Assembly (NCBI GenBank): GCA_024277255.1
Contig: JAJRVQ010000131.1
Location: forward strand, 1-45,807
Length of the DNA: 45,807 nt
Direction of reading: 5' to 3'
From: Acidobacteriota bacterium
GTDB lineage: Bacteria > Acidobacteriota > Thermoanaerobaculia > Multivoradales > SZUA-115
The translations under genes were made by a program, and so were the position numbers. Shown piece after piece: positions 17,315 through 24,062 of this stretch; the first letter of the stretch is position 1; every line of letters starts with the position of its first letter. The notes below the pieces were generated by a model, which worked only from the letters and a program-made list of their open reading frames with translations, searched no databases and was not told the origin of the DNA.

Positions 17315-18859
17315 CTACTGCACTACGACCGACCAGACCGAGAGGTCTCCCGACTCGAAACCATCGCTGAAGATCTCGCTCGCTCCGACCTGGATGGCCA
17401 GCGGCTCGGCGCCCCAATAGAGCTGACCGCGCACCGTGTTGACCTCGTTAGGGTCGGTCATGTTGATTCCCAGGACACCCTCTTGCGTCCTCGCGCGGGC
17501 GACCCAGCTCTGCGGCGGTGTGGCGCCGGGCACCGGGCTGACCTGAGTGAGCAGGGTCGAGTCCACCTGGGCCACCGGTGTCAGGTACCAGGTGCCGGCC
17601 GACGGCAGGGTCACCTGGGCGCTGAACTGCGTCGGGCCGTCAAAGCAGGGATCGCCCGAACTCTGTTGCTGCGTGGTGCTCTGGCCGGTGAAGTTGATCC
17701 GCGGATCGGGATCGCCGCCGAAACGCACATGGGTATCGTCCACCTCGAAACAGCCGCGCACCTCCCACTCGACGGTCACCGTCTCGCCCACCCCGACCTG
17801 AGCCGGTAGCGCGGCACGGTTGGTCCACACGACATAGGGTTCGATCAGATCGATGGTCGCCAGGGCGATGCGAACGTTCTTGGCTACGTAGCCATCCTCG
17901 GCCCCGCCGGGGGTGAGGATCGTGGCGTCGCCACCGAGAGTGCTCTGCGGCGGGGTCTTCTGGTTCGAGATCTCCACCGTGTAGGCCAGGGAGCGCCAGC
18001 CGGCTGTCGGCCACAGCGGGTCGGCATTGCCGGCATCCCAGCTCGCTGCGTACGCCGTATCGTCGAGCGGCGCGAAGACCGAGCCGAGCAGCGAGTTCGA
18101 GCGGCCGACCGGGTAGACACCGCGGAACGGGCCACCGTAGCTGCTCATCCGCTGGCCGAGCAAGGCATGGGCGCGGTCGTCGGGACTTTCGTCATCCGCA
18201 TCGTGCATCGGCGTTCCCCACGGATGAATGATCAACTCGGTGCCACCGTGATAGTCGAGCATGACGCGGAAGAGGTGGCGCCGCGCCAACTCGTGGATGG
18301 CCCGCGCACCCACCGTCGACAGGCTGTTTTCGTCCTGGCAGAAGAAGCTGCACGGGTCGCGATCGTAGAGGTGATCGCGGTTCATATCCTCGCTGCCGCT
18401 CTCGGTTCCCGGGCTCCAGCGAACACCGTGGTTGAAACCGTGCGGGTTGGCCAGAGGCAGGATGTAGATCTCGCGGCGATCGACCAATTCCGTCAACCAC
18501 GGGTCGGTGCCATAACTCTCCAGCAGCAGGCGGGCGGTGGCGACACCGACCTCCATGCCGACCACCTCATCGCCATGCTGGCTTCCTACCAGCAGAATCT
18601 CCGCCTTGTCGAGGCCCAGAGCCTCATTGGTGATGCGCAAGATCGGATGGACGAGCTGCTGCGCTCCATCAGGAACGGCCGGCAGGCCGTAGGCGTCCTG
18701 CGCCGTGAAGTACTCGGCCAGGGCGGGGTGGTCCAGGGCCAATTGCTGGAGCTCCGCCACCATCGAGGCATAGGTGTGGAAGGTGTAGGGTGTCGACGCC
18801 ATCGGAGCCGACAAGAGTACGCCGGCGAGGAGCGCGACGCCGCATGCGATCCTGCTCAT
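17315..18859 (-). CDS. Secreted M14 zinc carboxypeptidase with FESGD C-terminal tag
   Basis: 514 residues with a signal peptide (1-22). The peptidase domain (about 30-340) has the M14 zinc ligands His95 and Glu98 (GSQHGDE) and His204 (LDYHGG), the substrate-binding Asn-Arg pair in DMNRD (160-161), and the catalytic Glu296 in YTVEISNQ. A beta-sandwich region follows (about 345-490), then the C-terminal tag SEIFSDGFESGDLSVWSVVVQ. It should remove C-terminal residues from peptides outside the cytoplasm. The ATG overlaps the stop of the upstream small gene (ATGA), so the pair is translationally coupled. The last codons share a 27-base identical stretch with the other M14 gene of this window. Confidence 0.93.
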   Translation of the reverse strand: MSRIACGVALLAGVLLSAPMASTPYTFHTYASMVAELQQLALDHPALAEYFTAQDAYGLPAVPDGAQQLVHPILRITNEALGLDKAEILLVGSQHGDEVVGMEVGVATARLLLESYGTDPWLTELVDRREIYILPLANPHGFNHGVRWSPGTESGSEDMNRDHLYDRDPCSFFCQDENSLSTVGARAIHELARRHLFRVMLDYHGGTELIIHPWGTPMHDADDESPDDRAHALLGQRMSSYGGPFRGVYPVGRSNSLLGSVFAPLDDTAYAASWDAGNADPLWPTAGWRSLAYTVEISNQKTPPQSTLGGDATILTPGGAEDGYVAKNVRIALATIDLIEPYVVWTNRAALPAQVGVGETVTVEWEVRGCFEVDDTHVRFGGDPDPRINFTGQSTTQQQSSGDPCFDGPTQFSAQVTLPSAGTWYLTPVAQVDSTLLTQVSPVPGATPPQSWVARARTQEGVLGINMTDPNEVNTVRGQLYWGAEPLAIQVGASEIFSDGFESGDLSVWSVVVQ

Positions 18860-19362
18860 TCGAGCACCCAGCCCCGGATGGTGACCTGTATGGACCCGAG
18901 ATCGGCCGAGGCAGGGTCATAGCTGGTGTAGAGGTGCAGGTAGCGATGGATGATCTCGTAGTCCGCCGGCAGGCGCGGACCGCGCAGTTCCAGGAAGATC
19001 CGGCCGCTGACCGGGTCACGCCCGATCGCCGTCGCTGCAAAAACCCCGGGCTCTTCCGGCAGCCGGTAGCCCCGCATTGCCTGCCGCTGGCTGCGCGACA
19101 GGGCCTCGAGGTCGATGCGGCGAATCTCCCGCCACCGGCGCCGGGCTTCCACCTCGAATCGGCGCAGCCCTGCGGCCGCTTCCACCCCATGTTCGAACCC
19201 GCCGCGCCGCCGAGCAGGCTGCCACAGAATCCCCTCGGGCTTCTCCATCTCGGCGACGGTCACCAACGTCCGGCCCTGGGCCGCCGAGAGCTGTGCCGCG
19301 CCGGCCAGGACGAGTACCCACAAGGCGAGGATCCGTCTCCCGCCGCACCTTCTATCTCTCAT
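18856..19362 (-). CDS. Small secreted protein of unknown function coupled to M14 peptidase
   Basis: The ATG at 19362 has a strong GGAGGT site 6-7 bases upstream and yields 168 residues. It opens with a hydrophobic signal sequence (RRILALWVLVLAGAAQLSAAQG). The mature part is mixed and charged, with no domain I recognise; it contains EMEKPEGILWQPARRR and ends in a beta-rich segment (GRIFLELRGPR, YLHLYTSYDP, SIQVTIRGWVLE). The stop overlaps the M14 start by 4 bases. The coupling suggests it works with the peptidase, for example as an inhibitor, chaperone or partner subunit; that is inference only. Confidence 0.75.
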   Translation of the reverse strand: MRDRRCGGRRILALWVLVLAGAAQLSAAQGRTLVTVAEMEKPEGILWQPARRRGGFEHGVEAAAGLRRFEVEARRRWREIRRIDLEALSRSQRQAMRGYRLPEEPGVFAATAIGRDPVSGRIFLELRGPRLPADYEIIHRYLHLYTSYDPASADLGSIQVTIRGWVLE

Positions 19363-19405
19363 CGAGCACCTCCGGATCGAGTCGTTGCATGCCGAACCCG
19401 CCGCT

Positions 19406-20356
19406 TCACAAGTGCGCGGGCTGCATCGCGGGCTCCACCACCCGCAGCCGGGTGGCCACCACCAGAACCACCACGATCCACACCGCGTCGGCGACCAGAA
19501 GATGTACCAGTTGCAGCCAGACGGGAGCCAGCAGGACAACGTTCAACGTCCCCAGGACCAACTGGGCCAAGACCAAAAGGCCGAGAGATTTGCACAGAGT
19601 CTTACCCACGGGCAAACCGGCGGGTAACCTCTCCCGTCGGGCCAGCGATGAGCCGAGAAAGACCAGATAGAGGCCGGCGACGACGGCGATGAGCGGATGG
19701 AGCAGACGCAGCCGAATCAAGATATGAGACGTCGTGGACAGATCTTGCAATAGCGCCTCTTGCAGACTTCCGGCCGGAAAGAGCGTGTCGCCCAGAGCAC
19801 AGATCGCGCCGCTCACCCCGGTCAACAGGGAGCCGATCAAGGCGGCGGCCAAAGCCCACCTCTCGATCGGCGAGACCGAGCGGCCCGACCAGCCCACCGC
19901 GGCGGCGCCACTGGCCCAGTAGGCGGTCAGCGCCAAGGCAGCCAGTAGCAGGAAGGTGTTCATCAGATGGACGCCCATGAACAGAGCCCGCGCCATCGAC
20001 TCATTCTCGGCCACCAGTTCGAAGAGAACGAGCCCGGCACCGACCGCCGCCTCAGTCAGGATCAGGGCGAGCGAGGCCACCGCGCCCCAGCGGACCCGAT
20101 GGCGGCGGGGATAGAGCCGAAAGGCGTAGACGACCATCGCCACCACCGCGAGCAACGCCACGCCGCTGGTCAGCCGGTGCGAAAACTCGATCAGCGTCTT
20201 CACCGAGGCGGCTGCCGGCACCACCTCGCCATTGCACAAAGGCCAGTGGTTGCCGCAACCGGCGCCGGAACCCGTGGCGCGCACGAAAGCACCCCACAAG
20301 ATAGTGAGGAGGTTGTAGGCAAGGACCGCCCAGCTGAACTTGGCGAAGCGCGACAT
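19406..20356 (-). CDS. ctaA: Heme A synthase (COX15/CtaA family)
   Basis: 316 residues with eight predicted membrane segments. The N-terminal GAFVRATGSGAGCGNHWPLCNG is the family signature, including the Cys pair of the extracytoplasmic loop. Candidate heme-ligand histidines occur in EFSHRLTSG, GVHLMNT, TTSHILIR and LRLLHPLIAV. The enzyme oxidises heme O to heme A for aa3-type oxidases. No other oxidase gene is in the window. The start is ATG at 20356; a run of 10-base tandem repeats lies just upstream. Length is typical. Confidence 0.93.
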   Translation of the reverse strand: MSRFAKFSWAVLAYNLLTILWGAFVRATGSGAGCGNHWPLCNGEVVPAAASVKTLIEFSHRLTSGVALLAVVAMVVYAFRLYPRRHRVRWGAVASLALILTEAAVGAGLVLFELVAENESMARALFMGVHLMNTFLLLAALALTAYWASGAAAVGWSGRSVSPIERWALAAALIGSLLTGVSGAICALGDTLFPAGSLQEALLQDLSTTSHILIRLRLLHPLIAVVAGLYLVFLGSSLARRERLPAGLPVGKTLCKSLGLLVLAQLVLGTLNVVLLAPVWLQLVHLLVADAVWIVVVLVVATRLRVVEPAMQPAHL

Positions 20357-20380
20357 GATGGCTTAGTTCGGAAAAGGGGT

Positions 20381-20430
20381 TAGAAAGGGATAGAAAGGGA
20401 TAGAAAGGGATAGAAAGGGATAGAAAGGGC
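20381..20430. repeat. Five tandem 10-bp repeats upstream of ctaA
   Basis: The unit TAGAAAGGGA is repeated in perfect register five times; the last copy ends in C instead of A. It begins 24 bases upstream of the heme A synthase start. The strand asymmetry (purine-rich on plus, pyrimidine-rich on the coding strand) and the near-helical period are notable. It could change length by slippage and affect ctaA expression. Confidence 0.9.
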
Positions 20431-20521
20431 CAGGACAGCCCCTTCTTACCAGGAACGAATGAATCGAACTGAAGCCTGCCTGTGGAGCGAAACCGATCGC
20501 TACCCGCCGGGCAGGGTGGAG

Positions 20522-20929
20522 TTAGTACTTGAGAACCGGCTTGAGATTCTTCGCCTGCGCCACCCACTTGGCGATCATGCTGGCACTCGGGCTCTGCCGG
20601 GTCAGCTTCTTCTTGGCGTTGACCTCCGCCATCTTGGCGGCGAGGTTCTCGGGCTTGCGATGCTTCAACTCCTTGACCGTGTCGACGCCTGCCGCCTCGA
20701 GCAACTCGGAGTACTGCGTGGCGACACCGCGAATGCGCATCAAGTCGGCGAGATTGGTCCATTTCAACAGCTGCTTCTCGGAGAGACCGGTGGAACCCGC
20801 CGTCGCCTTGCGGCCCTTCGGTGTGGCGCAGTTCTTCAGCAGACCGTCGGTCGTCTTGATGCCGCCCTTGCTCAGCTTCTTGGCGTTCGTCTTGGCGATG
20901 CCCTCGATTTCCTCGATGTTGTAGCCCAT
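20522..20929 (-). CDS. DUF4332-like helix-hairpin-helix protein
   Basis: 135 residues starting MGYNIEEIEGIAKTNAKKL behind an excellent GGAGGAGG site. Two helix-hairpin-helix-like units are visible: IEGIAKTNAKKLSKGGIKTTDGLL and IRGVATQYSELLEAAGVDTVKEL. These match the DUF4332 family, related to DNA-binding HhH folds in polymerases and RecA-associated proteins. The protein is basic and probably cytoplasmic. It stands alone; a DNA or RNA-binding role is inferred from the fold only. Confidence 0.85.
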   Translation of the reverse strand: MGYNIEEIEGIAKTNAKKLSKGGIKTTDGLLKNCATPKGRKATAGSTGLSEKQLLKWTNLADLMRIRGVATQYSELLEAAGVDTVKELKHRKPENLAAKMAEVNAKKKLTRQSPSASMIAKWVAQAKNLKPVLKY

Positions 20930-21072
20930 TGCGAAATACCTCCTCCTGGTTGATGAGATTCACCGGATTCTATTCGATCCGGTGAAAAGATCAGAATTCC
21001 TTCGTCGCCGCGCGGAGTGTTCCGCTCGGCGACTCCAACAATCCTGTTGAGTATGCCCTATCGAGTGTGCCT

Positions 21073-21627
21073 TCATGCAGCCGGCTCGGGATCGATACCC
21101 AAGCCATCAGCGAGTCGATTGTAGTAGTTGAACAGAGCCGTCACCTGGACGATCTCCAGAATCGCTTCATCCGAGAATCCCTGCTCGCGCAGCGGTGCCA
21201 GGTCGCCCTCGTTCATCTCGCCGGGAGTTCGGGTCAACTTCACCGCGTAGTCCAGCATGGCGCGGTCGGCGGTGGCGAGGATGGCCTCTCGATAGTCGTT
21301 CATCACCGTGGCGACCATTGAGGTGTCCCCTCCGCTGCCTTCGATCTCAACCCGGAGATCTTCACCGTGCGCCTGAGTTCAGTAGTGACATTGGTTCAGC
21401 CTGGAAACGACGGTGGCGATCAGCTCGCGCTGGATGCGCGACAGCGGGCTGTCGGGCGCCTTCATGATCTCCATGTAAAGCTGCGTGGTGGCGCGCAAGG
21501 TGCGCGGCCTCAGGCTCTGCATGCGAATGACGTTGAAGACCTTGCCGGCGCGACGCACGGCGGCCTCATAGAGACGCCGCAGCAATCCCTCGGCGTCGGC
21601 TGGAGCGATGGAGTCGATCCAGGCCAC
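21073..21627 (-). CDS. AhpD/carboxymuconolactone-decarboxylase family peroxidase-like selenoprotein (UGA = Sec83)
   Basis: Two short ORFs (21633-21379 and 21318-21073) lie in one frame; reading through the TGA at 21381-21379 joins them into an uninterrupted 184-residue protein of normal family length. I choose the GTG at 21627, preceded by GGGGAAGGG; a TTG at 21633 is the other option. The family hallmark is the redox motif CxxCxxxH. Here it reads NQCHY-U-TQAHG, so the TGA replaces exactly the second redox Cys. Family blocks flank it on both sides: WIDSI, RMQSLRPRTLRA, SPLSRIQRELIATVVSR before, and RAMLDYAVKLT, GFSDEAILEIVQVTALFNYYNRLADGLG after. A SECIS-like hairpin follows the codon. AhpD-like selenoproteins are known in bacteria. 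The role is probably peroxide or thiol redox chemistry. The true stop is also TGA. Confidence 0.85.
21343..21381 (-). promoter_or_regulatory. Candidate bacterial SECIS element downstream of the Sec UGA
   Basis: After the UGA (21381-21379) come 24 bases and then a hexanucleotide loop. The stem is GATCTC (21360-21355) paired perfectly with GAGATC (21348-21343); the loop is CGGGTT (21354-21349). A stem of this length, a G in the first two loop positions, and roughly 16-37 bases between UGA and apical loop agree with the bacterial SECIS consensus as I know it. Bacterial SECIS elements lie inside the reading frame and are bound by SelB. Confidence 0.7.
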
Positions 21628-21753
21628 TAGCAACCCTTCCCCGCTGCGATCAGCGGTGGGCGGCGGAAACCACGCGGAGCGATGGTAGAGGGGTCAGAGC
21701 GCGGGGGCATCTCTTGAGCGACAGTAATCGAACGAGTGAAAAGAAGATCCGTT

Positions 21754-21773
21754 GCCTGTATGGCACTACAGGC
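21754..21773 (-). terminator. Possible terminator hairpin downstream of htpG
   Basis: GCCTGTA and TACAGGC form a perfect 7-base stem with a 6-base loop, about 75 bases past the htpG stop. On the minus strand the stem is followed by a moderately T-rich run (ATCTTCTTTTC) after a few bases, so termination there is plausible but weak. The remaining 215 bases between htpG and the selenoprotein gene contain nothing else I can name. Confidence 0.4.
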
Positions 21774-21848
21774 GACGACCAATGTCAAGGTCGCCGCCGT
21801 AGAGCCAAGTCTTCCCTGCCAACCAATAAGAGGTCCGGAGGTCTAGAA

Positions 21849-23873
21849 CTACAGCGAGGCGGTCATCAGATCGGCGACCAGGTGGTTGAAGCGGGCCGGG
21901 TCTGGTAGCTCGGCCCCTTCGGCGAGTAGTCCGTAGCCGAGCAGAAGATCGGCGTAGTCGCGCACCTGTGGGCTCTCGGCATCGGCGTCGAAGCGCTCTT
22001 TGAGTTTGTCGAGGATGGGATGGTCGGGATTGAGTTCGAGGATCCGCCGCTGCGCCGGGCCACCGCCCTTGCCCTTCTGTAGCAGCCGCTCCAACTGGGG
22101 GCTGTAATCATGCTCGGCACCGACCAGGCAGACCGGAGACTCGGTCAGCCGGTTGGTCAATCGGACCTGCTTGACATGCTCGTCCAGGTGCTTCTGCATC
22201 GCTTCGAGAAGCGGCTCGTAGTCTTTCTGCTTCTCCTCGAGTTCTTCCTTCTCCTTCTCTCGCTCTTCCTTCGAGCCCAGCTCGACCGTGCCCTTGCCGA
22301 TCGACTTGAGCCGCTTGCCCTCGTACTCGGAGAGGCTCTGCATGAGAAGTTCGTCGACCGGGTCGACCATGTAGAGAACCTCGATTCCCTTGGCTTTGAA
22401 AGCCTCGAGATGGGGCGAGTTGTCCACCTGCGCCCGCGACTCGCCGGTCAGGTAGAAGATGTGCTCCTGGTCTTCTTGCATGCGCTCGATGTACTCGGCC
22501 AGGGTGGTCAGCTTCTTTTCATCGGCGGAGGACTGGAAGAGCAGCAACGCCAGGAGGCGATCCTTGTTGTCGAAGTCCTCGCTGACCCCTTCCTTGATCG
22601 CTCGCCCGAACTCGCCCCACAGCTCGACGTAGCTTTCCGACTCGTTCTTCTGCATTTCGCGCAGCGCATCGAGGATTTTGCGGGTCAGCCAGCGGCGCAT
22701 CTGAGTGATGTGACGATCGTGCTGCAAAGTTTCGCGGGAGATGTTGAGCGGCAGATCAGGAGCATCGACGACGCCGCGAATGAAGCGCAGGTAGTGCGGC
22801 ATCAGCTGTTCGCAGCTCTCCATGATCATCACGTTGCGCACGTAGAGCTGGAGCCCCGGCTTGGAGGCGATGTAGAAGAGGTCGTGCGGCGCTGTCGCCG
22901 GGATGAAGAGCAACGCCTGGTACTCCACCCGCCCTTCCGCCTTGAGCCACAGCGACTTCTTGGGCTCGGTCCAGTCGTGCGAGATGTGCTTGTAGAACTC
23001 GTTGAGTTCCTCCTCCTTGACCTCGTCGCGCGGCCGGGTCCAGATCGGCTTCATCGAGTTGAGCGTGCGGTCTTCGACCACCGTCTCGGTCTCGCCCTCC
23101 TTGGGCTTGCCTTCTTCGTCCAAGACCGGCTTGTCGCGCTGCACCTTGAGGCGGACGGGATAGGTCACGAAGTCCGAGTAGCGCTTGACGACGCGCGACA
23201 GCACCCACTCGTCGGTGAAGTCTTCGAGGCCGTCATCCTTGTTGACCTCCTTGAGCCGCAGGGTGATCGAGGTTCCCCGGCCCGGTCGCTCCGCTTCGAC
23301 CACGGTGTAGGTGCCATCCCCGGTCGACTGCCAGAGGGTGGCCGTCTCTTCTCCCGCACGGCGGGTCAGCAGGCTCACCTGCTCGGCGACCATGAAGGAG
23401 GAATAGAAACCCACACCGAACTGACCGATCAACGCGGCCAGCCCTTCCTCCGATTTCGCTTCATGGATGCGACTCATCAGCTCACGACTGCCGGACTTGG
23501 CAATCGTGCCGATGTTGTCGATCACCTCCTGGCGACTCATCCCGATGCCGTTGTCGTGAATGGTCAGCGTACGCGCCTGTGCATCAGCCTCCAGACGAAT
23601 CTCGAACTCCTCGTCACCGGCCGTCAACTCCGGCTTGGTCAAGGCCTCGAATCGGAGCCGATCCACGGCGTCGGAAGCGTTGGAAATCAGCTCGCGCAGA
23701 AAGATCTCTTTGTGGGTATAGAGCGAGTGAATCATCAGATCCAGGAGCTGACGAGTCTCCGCCTGAAAATTGTGGGTCTCCACCGTACTCTTCTGCTTCG
23801 GCGTCTTCTTCGCCGGCGTCTTCTTCGCCGTCGTCTTCTTCGCTGTCGGTTTCTTCGTCGTAGCCTTAGCCAC
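21849..23873 (-). CDS. htpG: Hsp90-family chaperone HtpG with Lys/Ala-rich N-terminal tail
   Basis: I place the start at the GTG at 23873, five bases after AAGGAGG; a TTG at 23888 precedes that site and is unlikely. The ATPase domain has FLRELISNASDAVDRLRF, DNGIGMSRQEVIDNIGTIAKSG and GQFGVGFYSSFMVA. The middle domain has the client region around LPLNISRETLQHDRHI, and the C-terminal domain has LTESPVCLVG. Ahead of the normal HtpG start (ETHNFQAE) lies a ~30-residue basic tail made of TAKKT-like pentapeptides, which classical HtpG lacks. About 674 residues. It appears monocistronic. Confidence 0.96.
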   Translation of the reverse strand: MAKATTKKPTAKKTTAKKTPAKKTPKQKSTVETHNFQAETRQLLDLMIHSLYTHKEIFLRELISNASDAVDRLRFEALTKPELTAGDEEFEIRLEADAQARTLTIHDNGIGMSRQEVIDNIGTIAKSGSRELMSRIHEAKSEEGLAALIGQFGVGFYSSFMVAEQVSLLTRRAGEETATLWQSTGDGTYTVVEAERPGRGTSITLRLKEVNKDDGLEDFTDEWVLSRVVKRYSDFVTYPVRLKVQRDKPVLDEEGKPKEGETETVVEDRTLNSMKPIWTRPRDEVKEEELNEFYKHISHDWTEPKKSLWLKAEGRVEYQALLFIPATAPHDLFYIASKPGLQLYVRNVMIMESCEQLMPHYLRFIRGVVDAPDLPLNISRETLQHDRHITQMRRWLTRKILDALREMQKNESESYVELWGEFGRAIKEGVSEDFDNKDRLLALLLFQSSADEKKLTTLAEYIERMQEDQEHIFYLTGESRAQVDNSPHLEAFKAKGIEVLYMVDPVDELLMQSLSEYEGKRLKSIGKGTVELGSKEEREKEKEELEEKQKDYEPLLEAMQKHLDEHVKQVRLTNRLTESPVCLVGAEHDYSPQLERLLQKGKGGGPAQRRILELNPDHPILDKLKERFDADAESPQVRDYADLLLGYGLLAEGAELPDPARFNHLVADLMTASL
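23800..23859 (-). repeat. 15-bp tandem repeat encoding the HtpG N-terminal tail
   Basis: Four consecutive 15-base units occur here. The first two on the plus strand are identical (GGCGTCTTCTTCGCC at 23800 and 23815), and the next two (23830, 23845) are diverged. Each encodes a TAKKT/PAKKT-type pentapeptide in the basic tail of HtpG. The tail therefore grew by in-frame repeat expansion. Confidence 0.85.
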
Positions 23874-24025
23874 CACAGCCTCCTTCAAGAAAGCTACCGC
23901 CGGCGCTCGATCGGGGAGCGCGCACGGGTTCGAGTTATTTCACCGGTTGAATTCGTCGCCGCCCACCGAACGGGAGGCAGCAGCCGAGAAGTCTAACAAG
24001 TTCCAGAGTGGTTGTGACCCCCAGT

Positions 24026-24057
24026 GTGCTGTGCGGGAAGTTCGTACAGGACAGCAC
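24026..24057. repeat. 7-bp inverted repeat between htpG and the M14 gene
   Basis: GTGCTGT (24026-24032) and ACAGCAC (24051-24057) are exact complements with an 18-base spacer, directly after the stop of the M14 gene on the minus strand. No T-run follows. It may be a weak transcript-end hairpin or an htpG upstream element. Confidence 0.3.
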
Positions 24058-24062
24058 CGAGG

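Noticed and set aside
20052..20963. 303-residue minus-strand frame spanning the DUF4332-like gene and the 10-bp repeats
   Set aside because: It is out of frame with both genes it covers, has atypical composition (PFLSLS repeats from the tandem array), and lacks any family signature.
21379..21381. Treating the AhpD-like gene as a frameshifted or nonsense pseudogene
   Set aside because: No frameshift exists: both halves share one frame, the rest is intact, and the stop falls precisely on a redox-Cys position with a suitable hairpin after it.
21634..21848. A tRNA (for instance tRNA-Sec) near the selenoprotein gene
   Set aside because: A GTTCGATTA-like string resembles a T-loop, but its flanks do not pair and no acceptor or anticodon arm can be drawn.
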